In this document: one piece after another, positions 25,973-32,622 of the stretch
Layout: each line of letters begins with the position of its first letter
Numbering within the stretch: the first letter of the stretch is position 1
Assembly (NCBI GenBank): GCA_945881905.1
Contig: CAMCVV010000023.1
Location: 1 to 33,582 of the forward strand
Direction of reading: 5' to 3'
DNA length: 33,582 bases
DNA from: Paenibacillus alvei
Lineage (GTDB): Bacteria; Bacillota; Bacilli; Paenibacillales; NBRC-103111
Notes under the pieces: generated by a model
Databases searched by the model: none
What the model saw: the letters and a program-made list of their open reading frames with translations, nothing else
Told to the model about the DNA's origin: nothing
Translations under genes and position numbers: made by a program

Positions 25973-26028
25973 ACTGTTCATAAACTGTTCATAAACTGTT
26001 CATACTACTGTTCATAAACTATTCATAT
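25973..26028. repeat. Five 11-bp direct repeats upstream of the esterase gene
   Basis: Units of ACTGTTCATAA lie at 25973-25983, 25984-25994, 25995-26005 (last base C), 26007-26017 and 26018-26028 (ACTATTCATAT). The 11-bp period is close to one helical turn, so each copy faces the same side of the DNA. The array ends 8 bp before the esterase ribosome-binding site. Confidence 0.85.
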
Positions 26029-26048
26029 AACGTTGCGGAGGTGAGCAT

Positions 26049-26789
26049 GTGGTTCGACCACCTGAGTATCAAAGAACGATATTCAAACGAAGTTTGGCTT
26101 CACCTTATTTGGCCCATCCACGTTCATTGCGAATTTATGTGCCTCCCGGATATCAAGAGTGGTTGTCTTACCCTGTGATTTATTGCCAAGATGGTGAACA
26201 ATTTTTTAACTTCGGGCGAATCGCAACCGCTTTAACCAAGGGTATTCTCGAACACGGATTAGATCCTGCGATCATTGTTGGTATTGATGTCGAAGCAATA
26301 CATCGGACAGCTGAATATGCACCTGTTGGTAAGCAGCATCAAGCGTATTGTCATTTCTTTGCTGAGGAACTCGTTCCATGGATACAGTCCCAATACGCAG
26401 CTCGCCCACTTCCTAGTGAGCGAATACTTGCAGGTGATTCACTAGGAGCCACTGTATCGTTACACCTCGCATTGGATTATCCTAACCTTTTTCATAAGCT
26501 CATATCCTTTTCCGGAGCATTTTTCTCAGAGACTCAAGACAAATGCCGTTCTCAAAGTGATTTATCTTGGTTAACCATGTATATACTTGTTGGACTCCAT
26601 GAAGAAGATATTGTTACTGATCGCGGTCGCTTTGATTTTTTGCTTGCCAATCGCCTTACCCAACAAATCTTGGAACAACAAAAAGCCGTTCTTTGTTATC
26701 AAGAACAGACCGGCACCCATACATGGGGATTTTGGCAACAAGAACTTCCCCACGCTCTACACTATTTTCTATCTCCACCACAGATGTAG
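26049..26789 (+). CDS. Alpha/beta-hydrolase esterase (esterase D / BesA-like family)
   Basis: This 246-aa protein is the only plus-strand gene. It shows the putative-esterase fold: RSLRIYVPPGYQEWLSYPVI, then a YCQDGEQFF segment, then the nucleophile elbow G129-D-S131-L-G133. The acid is probably in VGLHEEDIV (about 182-189), and the base is His224 in GTHTWGFW. The family hydrolyses esters such as S-formylglutathione, acetylated sugars or siderophore esters; the substrate is not fixed. No signal peptide is present. The start is a GTG with GGAGG 7 nt upstream. It is convergent with lipL, their stops being adjacent, and divergent from the pdh operon, sharing a repeat-rich regulatory region. Confidence 0.88.
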   Translation: MVRPPEYQRTIFKRSLASPYLAHPRSLRIYVPPGYQEWLSYPVIYCQDGEQFFNFGRIATALTKGILEHGLDPAIIVGIDVEAIHRTAEYAPVGKQHQAYCHFFAEELVPWIQSQYAARPLPSERILAGDSLGATVSLHLALDYPNLFHKLISFSGAFFSETQDKCRSQSDLSWLTMYILVGLHEEDIVTDRGRFDFLLANRLTQQILEQQKAVLCYQEQTGTHTWGFWQQELPHALHYFLSPPQM

Positions 26790-27647
26790 TTATCCTCCAT
26801 CTAGGCCATATCTGAGTTTCATTTCATCGATGCCTGCTTGTATGTCGAGTCGAGATGGCATCTGTGGTTGCTGTGAAAGCACTTCGATGCCTTCTTCTGC
26901 AAGTAAGCGGGAGATATGATCTGCAACTTGACTTACGGTTATCGGTTGATGCAGTGCTTGCGATAAGCTTGCTGTGACTTGTGGTATTATTTCTGGTACA
27001 CCTGTAATGGCCAAGTGATTCGTTGCCCGTCGATAGAACTCTTTCACTTGTTCTGCTCTTACTTCACCGTCCCCTTCAACGATAATGAAGGCTTGCACGC
27101 TGACCGCTTGCTGCAACCTGCGCTGAGCAATCCCGCAAAATTTCCGACCACCGATGCTCATGTCATATTCTCCAGGACAAAAAGAACCTCGAATTTCCCC
27201 ACTTCGTATGTCTTCACTGCTTATTTCCCCACTTCGGTTCTCACGTATCCATGACGAAACAACTCGTTGAATCATGCTTGTCATCCAGAAGAATTCACGA
27301 TGGAACTCCATTTGTATAGCTGTTTTTGGCAAAAGTAACGATACATTAAGCACCCCTGCATCTAAAGGCACAGCTAATCCTCCCGAATTCCTGACTGCAG
27401 TGTGATACCCTTGGTGTTCAAGCCATTGTTTGGCAGCACGTGCTTCAGGTAGCCGACTGTCTCTTAACCCCATCACAAATGCACGTGGATGTGTCCACAA
27501 ATGAATGATCGGTACCTTCACCTGATTCATGTGACGACACCACCATTCTTCCAAAGCAAATGGAAACAGCACATCGCGCATCTCGTTTTCATTACTTTGA
27601 TCAAGCTTATACACGGTTGATAGCAGAATACCTGATGTATCCTTCAT
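26790..27647 (-). CDS. lipL: Octanoyl-[GcvH]:protein N-octanoyltransferase (LipL-type lipoylation enzyme)
   Basis: This protein belongs to the BPL/LplA/LipB fold family. The LipL branch is indicated by GSFCPGEYDMSIGGRKFCGI, whose Cys is the acyl-accepting residue (Cys157 here), and by HLWTHPRAFVMGLRDSRLP and RNSGGLAVPLDAGVLNVSL. In Bacillus subtilis LipL moves octanoyl groups from GcvH to E2 subunits, after which LipA adds sulfur. The pdh operon next door encodes a client. I start it at the ATG at 27647 (285 aa, close to the known length). An ATG at 27716 would overlap the U32 gene by 34 bp with no ribosome-binding site. An unusual 30-bp duplication lies just before the catalytic motif. Confidence 0.85.
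   Translation of the reverse strand: MKDTSGILLSTVYKLDQSNENEMRDVLFPFALEEWWCRHMNQVKVPIIHLWTHPRAFVMGLRDSRLPEARAAKQWLEHQGYHTAVRNSGGLAVPLDAGVLNVSLLLPKTAIQMEFHREFFWMTSMIQRVVSSWIRENRSGEISSEDIRSGEIRGSFCPGEYDMSIGGRKFCGIAQRRLQQAVSVQAFIIVEGDGEVRAEQVKEFYRRATNHLAITGVPEIIPQVTASLSQALHQPITVSQVADHISRLLAEEGIEVLSQQPQMPSRLDIQAGIDEMKLRYGLDGG
27193..27236. repeat. 14-bp direct repeat (30-bp period) in lipL
   Basis: ATTTCCCCACTTCG occurs at 27193-27206 and 27223-27236. In the protein it gives a repeated Arg-Ser-Gly-Glu-Ile separated by five residues, about 7-18 residues before the catalytic Cys. It reads as an in-frame duplication. Confidence 0.8.
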
Positions 27648-27682
27648 GGTTCCCACCAAACTTCTGTGCAATGGATACACGT

Positions 27683-28966
27683 TTATTGTCCGATTTTCTT
27701 GCGCATCATATCCCATTTTGCTACGGGTTGAGACGTTCGGATTTGTATTTTTTGCAAAGGATGTCTTGCTGCAGTAAGCGGATTACCTGATTCATCCCAT
27801 ATCGCTTCGACGATTTGTGTAAATGACTGAACCTGAGGAGACAAAAACTCAATTTCTTGTCCGACTTTAAAATGATTCCGTTGTTCAATGGTAGCTATCG
27901 TTGTCATCGGGTCATAATCGATCACTAGACCTGCAAAATCATATGCAGCAACTTTGCTTTCCGCAACGTATAGATGATCAAACCCATCGGGAACATCAAA
28001 ATAAAACCCAGTCTGTACAGGCCGATTCGCTGCTTTGAGCATATCTTCGAGCCACGCTTGATTCAACACATATTGCTCAGGATGATCCCAATACGCATCA
28101 ATGGCTTGACGATAGGCATGTACGACTGTGGCTACATAATGAATGCTTTTCATTCGACCTTCGATTTTGAAACTATCAATGCCTGCCTCGATCAGTTGCG
28201 GGATATGTTCAAGCATACTGAGGTCTTTTGAACCCATCGAGAAAGCGTCGTCCTCATGAGTAACCATTGGAAACTCTGCATCAGCAAATACAGGGATATC
28301 TTCAACAACAGCTTGGTGATTCAGTCCATGTGTAGCGTACAAATCATATTTCCATCGACAAGATTGAGAGCACCCCCCGCGATTGGAATCACGATCTGTG
28401 AAATGGTTGGACAATACACAACGCCCTGAATATGAACTACACATTGCCCCGTGAATAAATACTTCTATTTCGATATCGACTTGTTTTTTGATCTCTTGGA
28501 TATCTGCTAAACTCACTTCTCTTGCTAGCACGACACGCTCAATGCCTAGCTCCTTCCAGAATTTCACTGCTTGCCCATTCATGATCGATTGCTGCGTACT
28601 CACATGTACTTCTAGTAGCGGTGCAACTCGTCTTGCTGCATCCATCACAACAGGATCTGCAGCGATAATCGCAGCAATCCCGATTTCTTGCAATGTCATC
28701 AGGTATTCATCTAACCCTTCTATATCTTCATGATGTGCATAAATATTCGTAGCTACGAAGACTTTTGCTCCGTACCGGTTCGCAAATTGCACAGCTTCTT
28801 TCATTTCTTCAAAAGAGAAGTTATCTGCATTCGAGCGCAAACCGTATTTTTGTCCGCCAATATATACAGCATCTGCACCATAATGAACAGCGAATTGAAG
28901 TTTCTCTAGATTTCCTGCAGGCGCTAAGAGCTCAGGTTTACCACGTCGATGTGCCATCGCGTTCAC
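27683..28966 (-). CDS. yrrO: U32-family peptidase-like protein (TrhP/YrrO type, tRNA hydroxylation)
   Basis: This 427-aa member of the U32 collagenase-like family starts with KPELLAPAGNLEKLQFAVHY and GADAVYIGGQKYGLRS, the family opening. Four conserved cysteines, Cys176, Cys183 (CSSYSGRC), Cys199 and Cys203 (CSQSC), are expected to bind an iron-sulfur cluster. FKIEGRMKSIHYVATVVHAY is the U32 signature. Homologues (TrhP in E. coli, YrrN/YrrO in Bacillus) form 5-hydroxyuridine at tRNA position 34 using prephenate, rather than acting as proteases. The GTG start has AGGAG about 10 nt upstream. The gene lies 32 bp after the smaller U32 gene. Confidence 0.9.
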   Translation of the reverse strand: MNAMAHRRGKPELLAPAGNLEKLQFAVHYGADAVYIGGQKYGLRSNADNFSFEEMKEAVQFANRYGAKVFVATNIYAHHEDIEGLDEYLMTLQEIGIAAIIAADPVVMDAARRVAPLLEVHVSTQQSIMNGQAVKFWKELGIERVVLAREVSLADIQEIKKQVDIEIEVFIHGAMCSSYSGRCVLSNHFTDRDSNRGGCSQSCRWKYDLYATHGLNHQAVVEDIPVFADAEFPMVTHEDDAFSMGSKDLSMLEHIPQLIEAGIDSFKIEGRMKSIHYVATVVHAYRQAIDAYWDHPEQYVLNQAWLEDMLKAANRPVQTGFYFDVPDGFDHLYVAESKVAAYDFAGLVIDYDPMTTIATIEQRNHFKVGQEIEFLSPQVQSFTQIVEAIWDESGNPLTAARHPLQKIQIRTSQPVAKWDMMRKKIGQ

Positions 28967-28998
28967 TAGCTTCTCACTCCTTTAGGGTTCAGTCTCAT

Positions 28999-29955
28999 TT
29001 AATATACCTGTTCTTTATAATAGAACCCGAAATTTAATTCCCGCTTCGGATCTTGTAATGCCGCGATATCGGTTAACCACTTTGGATCACATACATATTG
29101 TTCTGGGTTACTCACATAAGCATCTATCGCAGCTCTGTAGCTTCGAACGACCGTTTCATTATACGTCAATGATTTCATAAACCCTTCGATCTTCAAACTT
29201 TCACATTGTACCGCTAAGATGTCGTCCATATTTTCGAGCATACAGATATCTTCGGAACTCATGATGTGCGTGCCACTTCGATCTTCATAGATCGGATAGC
29301 ATTGGTCAGGACGTTCACGTTCAATGAGATAAAGTTCCGCATCACGAGGCATTTCGATCATAGAAGAAGTGGGTAGGTTATGGGATTGTTGTTGTTTGTT
29401 TTGCATATACTGATAATAACTTTGTACTAGATGTCTTTTGGAATGATAAATGTTCGTTATCCCGTGCACTTGAATTTGGATGTCGATCTGGACGTTTCGC
29501 TTACATTCTTTAATTTCATCTAGGTTCAATTCTCTAGCAAGTACGACTCGCGATGCACCTTGTTTCGCCCAAAAGTTAGCAGAGCCGTAATTCGTCGATG
29601 TCATGTCTCCACTCCAATGTAGCGGAAGTGGACGAACAAGTTGCCGATTAATCATCACAACTGCAGGATCGGTATATAGCAACGCATCCACATCAGCTAG
29701 TTGCAGTTCGTGGAGATACGCCTCTAGATCGGGAATCGTGTCATGATCGAAAATCTGATTGACTGCAACATATACCTTCGTATTATGGCGATGACACCAC
29801 GCGACAGCATCTTGGATCTGGTGAATCTGCATATCATTGGGCAAGCGAACTCCGAATTTATGCTCGCCTACAATCACTGCATTTGCACCTGCACGTACGA
29901 GTCTTTTGATGTCTTCTAGGGAACCGACATTCACGACAAGCTCTGGTTTGTTCAC
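28999..29955 (-). CDS. yrrN: U32-family protein, smaller paralogue (YrrN type) without the Cys cluster
   Basis: This protein shows the same TIM-like opening (NKPELVVNVGSLEDIKRLVR, GANAVIVGEHKFGVRLP) and the U32 signature-like ESLKIEGFMKSLTYNETVV. In the region where its neighbour has four cysteines it reads QVHGITNIYHSKRHLVQS, so the cluster ligands are missing. This fits a non-catalytic partner of the larger paralogue. I start it at the GTG at 29955 (318 aa), with AGAAGG 8 nt upstream and 13 bp after the mltG stop. A start at 30000 would overlap mltG. In Bacillus subtilis both paralogues take part in tRNA wobble-uridine hydroxylation. Confidence 0.85.
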   Translation of the reverse strand: MNKPELVVNVGSLEDIKRLVRAGANAVIVGEHKFGVRLPNDMQIHQIQDAVAWCHRHNTKVYVAVNQIFDHDTIPDLEAYLHELQLADVDALLYTDPAVVMINRQLVRPLPLHWSGDMTSTNYGSANFWAKQGASRVVLARELNLDEIKECKRNVQIDIQIQVHGITNIYHSKRHLVQSYYQYMQNKQQQSHNLPTSSMIEMPRDAELYLIERERPDQCYPIYEDRSGTHIMSSEDICMLENMDDILAVQCESLKIEGFMKSLTYNETVVRSYRAAIDAYVSNPEQYVCDPKWLTDIAALQDPKRELNFGFYYKEQVY

Positions 29956-29968
29956 ATGAATTACCTTC

Positions 29969-31114
29969 TTATTCACTGATATTTTTTTTGCTGAGCACAA
30001 TATTTTTCAAATGCTCCTTGTAGGTTTTTGCAAATAAATGCGCTGAAGTGCCATCTTTTTTGGTTACATAATAATAGTATTCCGTCTTAGCGGGATATAT
30101 CGCTGCTTCTATCGATAACAGGCTAGGACTAGCAATCGGTCCTGGTGGCAGACCCGTATTCAAATATGTGTTGTATGGACTATTTACACGCAAATCCACT
30201 TCAAATAAACGTTCTTTGGGTTTATCTAATGCATATTGCACAGTGGCATCAAGTTGTAACGGCATGTTTTCAGCTAATCGATTATAGATGACACCTGCAA
30301 CAATTTCACGTTCTTCTTCAACAGATACCTCGCGTTCAATCATAGAAGCAATGGTAAGGATTTCATGGACATTCAATCCGCGTTTTGCGATTTGGTCTCG
30401 CCAATCTTCAGGTAGCGTAGCGAGTTTGTTCTCTAGTTCTTGCAGCATGCGTTGAATCAGTTCTTGTTCTGTTTCGTCGACTTTGAAGTCGTAGGTATCT
30501 GGGAATAAATAACCTTCTAGCGGATACTTGATTTGATCATTCAGCGGAAGATCTGCAAGCACAGTTGAAGGGAAAAGTTCTGGGTTTTCGAGGTTTTGCT
30601 GGAACACTTCAGCACTCCAACTTGTTCCTTCTGCGATTTTTTCAGCTATTTGTACAACGGTAAGTCCTTCAGGGATCGTCACGCGCTTCATTTCGACTTT
30701 AATCACATCACCGCGATTAAGCTTATCAATGATTTCATCAAAAGTCATCCCACGAACCATCAGATATTCCCCTGCTTTGAACCTACTGCCTTGACTTTTG
30801 ATTTTGAGATAATAATGAAATACACGTTCGTCACGAATTAATTCGTTTTCTTTAAGTGACGCGATAATTTCGACAACCTTCGCTCCAGAAGGGATACCTA
30901 CTACGACTTCGGAATTGCTTGTCTGTTCACTGTAGACGACAGGTTGAAGCGCATTAGCGATGTATAACACCATACCCACACCAATACTGATGACAAATAA
31001 AATTATACTCGTAAGCGTGATTCCTACAACTTTGAACGCTGTTCGTTTTGATTTCTGTATGGCTTGTAGATCACTTTCACTTGGTTCTGTATGAGTTTGA
31101 TTGTGATTCATCAT
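29969..31114 (-). CDS. mltG: Endolytic murein transglycosylase MltG
   Basis: This 381-aa protein has a cytoplasmic N-tail, one transmembrane helix (about residues 29-52), a LysM-like segment (SGAKVVEIIASLKENELI) and the YceG domain. The catalytic Glu260 sits in ILTIASMIEREVSVEEERE, and GVIYNRLAENMPLQLDATVQYAL is strongly conserved. MltG cleaves nascent glycan strands near the membrane and helps set their length. The gene follows the alaS-DUF1292 cluster with a terminator-like hairpin between, so its level may be set by read-through or its own promoter. Confidence 0.95.
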   Translation of the reverse strand: MMNHNQTHTEPSESDLQAIQKSKRTAFKVVGITLTSIILFVISIGVGMVLYIANALQPVVYSEQTSNSEVVVGIPSGAKVVEIIASLKENELIRDERVFHYYLKIKSQGSRFKAGEYLMVRGMTFDEIIDKLNRGDVIKVEMKRVTIPEGLTVVQIAEKIAEGTSWSAEVFQQNLENPELFPSTVLADLPLNDQIKYPLEGYLFPDTYDFKVDETEQELIQRMLQELENKLATLPEDWRDQIAKRGLNVHEILTIASMIEREVSVEEEREIVAGVIYNRLAENMPLQLDATVQYALDKPKERLFEVDLRVNSPYNTYLNTGLPPGPIASPSLLSIEAAIYPAKTEYYYYVTKKDGTSAHLFAKTYKEHLKNIVLSKKNISE

Positions 31115-31133
31115 GTATCCCCCTACATGTAAG

Positions 31134-31160
31134 AAAAACCTAGCCTAAGGCGAGGTTTTT
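31134..31160 (-). terminator. Terminator-like hairpin upstream of mltG
   Basis: A 12-bp stem with one mismatch (arms 31134-31145 and 31149-31160) has a TAA-type 3-nt loop and T runs on both strands (five on the minus strand, seven on the plus). On the minus strand it would stop or attenuate the alaS-ruvX-DUF1292 transcript 20 bp before the mltG start. Confidence 0.7.
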
Positions 31161-31205
31161 TTGCAATTGTCACATAACGCTTATGTGTCTTGCGTAACCA
31201 TTGAA

Positions 31206-31517
31206 TTAATCTTCCAACTCTTCGGACTGAATAGCAGTAAACACGATTTCATCATAGAGTTCTGACACCGTTTCCCACTCATCTTCATCATCAATACTTT
31301 CAAGCTCAAAAAAAGGTTCCTCGGAATGCCGTAGAATTTGAAAAAAAGAGACTTCATCTGCTTTGCGCTGAAGCTCGGATTGCAGCACAGCATACCATTT
31401 CAAGCCGAATTCAAATTCAGCAAGCAGTCGATGAGAACACGATTCGTCGGATTGATCCGTTAAAACTATATCATTCCCGAACGCATTGCGCAACATATCT
31501 GTAGCTACTTGTTTCAC
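31206..31517 (-). CDS. DUF1292-like acidic protein, second copy
   Basis: This 103-aa acidic protein ends ESIDDEDEWETVSELYDEIV, the same closing pattern as the DUF1292 protein just upstream (IDNEDEWKIVEETFHTLL). Its N-terminal half (HRLLAEFEFGLKWYAVLQSE) aligns with the upstream copy's EEEFEVLMKFEVDGSDVTYI. It is therefore probably a diverged duplicate. The GTG start overlaps the upstream stop (GTGA), with GAGGAAGAG as ribosome-binding site, so translation is coupled. No function is known. Confidence 0.75.
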   Translation of the reverse strand: MKQVATDMLRNAFGNDIVLTDQSDESCSHRLLAEFEFGLKWYAVLQSELQRKADEVSFFQILRHSEEPFFELESIDDEDEWETVSELYDEIVFTAIQSEELED

Positions 31518-31819
31518 GTATTCTCTTCCTCGTCCATCTCTGCAAGTAAAGTGTGAAACGTTTCTTCAACAATTTTCCACTCATCTTCGTTATCAATCGT
31601 ATATAACGTCAAATCATCGCCATTATCATCTTCTTCGTAGCGAAAAGCATACACTTCATCGGTGTCTTCATCACTATCAACAGGTATGACCATGATATAG
31701 GTAACATCTGAACCGTCTACTTCGAATTTCATCAATACTTCGAATTCTTCTTCATTTCCTTCATCATCAGGAATATAAATGATTTCTGGTTGCTGCTCAT
31801 CTCGTTCTTCATTAGACAA
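31514..31819 (-). CDS. yrzB: DUF1292 family protein (YrzB)
   Basis: This very acidic protein of about 101 aa is found next to ruvX across Firmicutes. The family core is visible: IIYIPDDEGNEEEFEVLMKF, TYIMVIPVDSDEDTDEVYAF and LYTIDNEDEWKIVEE. Function is not established. I prefer the TTG at 31819, with AGAGG 8 nt upstream; a GTG at 31828 overlaps the ruvX stop but lacks a separate ribosome-binding site. Confidence 0.88.
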   Translation of the reverse strand: MSNEERDEQQPEIIYIPDDEGNEEEFEVLMKFEVDGSDVTYIMVIPVDSDEDTDEVYAFRYEEDDNGDDLTLYTIDNEDEWKIVEETFHTLLAEMDEEENT

Positions 31820-31824
31820 TTCAA

Positions 31825-32241
31825 TCACCTCTTTTGTTTAGCATCCATATAACTTTGAAGAATTAAAGCAGCAGCCATTTTATCAATCACTTGTTTGCGT
31901 TTTTTGCGGCTGACATCTGCTTCGAGTAACGTTCTCGTAGCAGCCACCGTTGTCAATCGCTCATCCCACAAATGTACAGGTAACGTTAATTCTTTACTTA
32001 TATCTTCAGAGAACGCAATACAGATTTCTCCACGATGACCAATGGTGTTATTCATATTCTTAGGCAGTCCTACAATAATATCTGTGACTTGATACGCATC
32101 CACAATTTCACGTAACCTCGCTACATCTTTTTGTGGATTTGTCCTTCTAATAACTTCTAAGGCTTGTGCAGTGAATCCAAGTTCATCACTCATTGCTACA
32201 CCTATGGTCTTATCTCCTAGATCTAAGCCCATCCATCTCAT
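31825..32241 (-). CDS. ruvX: RuvX/YqgF-family RNase H-like nuclease
   Basis: This 138-aa protein has the RNase H-like fold: MGLDLGDKTIGVAMSD (first catalytic Asp), IIVGLPKNMNNTIG, and LWDERLTTVAATRTLLE, then DKMAAALILQSYMD with the last Asp. The family is linked to 16S rRNA 5'-end processing and Holliday-junction resolution. The ATG at 32241 has AGGAAG upstream and gives the 138-residue length of Bacillus YrrK. A GTG at 32253 lies too close to that site. Confidence 0.92.
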   Translation of the reverse strand: MRWMGLDLGDKTIGVAMSDELGFTAQALEVIRRTNPQKDVARLREIVDAYQVTDIIVGLPKNMNNTIGHRGEICIAFSEDISKELTLPVHLWDERLTTVAATRTLLEADVSRKKRKQVIDKMAAALILQSYMDAKQKR

Positions 32242-32256
32242 GGTTATGCACACTTC

Positions 32257-32520
32257 CTATGATTTATGTTCCGCTAAGTAAAAGCGAACGAGTTCTTCGA
32301 TCAACTCATCACGTTCTCTTTTTCGAATAATACTTCTAGCTTGATTGTGTCTTGGCATATATGCAGGGTCCCCCGAAATTAAATAACCAACAATTTGATT
32401 GATGGGGTTGTACCCTTTTTCTTGAAGAGCATCATATACAGTTAGAATCACTTCTTGCGAAGATGTTTCAATGGGATCTGACTTTACACTGAATTTCATG
32501 GTTTTATCTATCGAACTCAT
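32257..32520 (-). CDS. yrzL: IreB/UPF0297-family regulatory protein (YrzL)
   Basis: This 87-aa protein reads [40 protein letters not shown] and [20 protein letters not shown], which is the whole UPF0297 pattern. IreB is a small substrate of the IreK/PrkC-type Ser/Thr kinase in enterococci, with Thr sites near the N-terminus; here the matching residues are in the TSSQE region. The ATG at 32520 has GAGGTG 7 nt upstream; an upstream ATG at 32535 lacks one. It lies between alaS and ruvX as in other Firmicutes. Confidence 0.92.
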   Translation of the reverse strand: MSSIDKTMKFSVKSDPIETSSQEVILTVYDALQEKGYNPINQIVGYLISGDPAYMPRHNQARSIIRKRERDELIEELVRFYLAEHKS

Positions 32521-32622
32521 ACTATCGCACCTCATATCTAGCTTTTTATTCGAGACACATCGTCTTTCATGTGTATATTCGATATTTAAGCTGTAATTCC
32601 TTTATGTTTTCAAAATTGTTGT

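Noticed and set aside
25973-26028. CRISPR array or plasmid-type iterons
   Set aside because: The units are only 11 bp with no spacers, and no cas or replication-initiator gene is near. A regulatory array is more likely.
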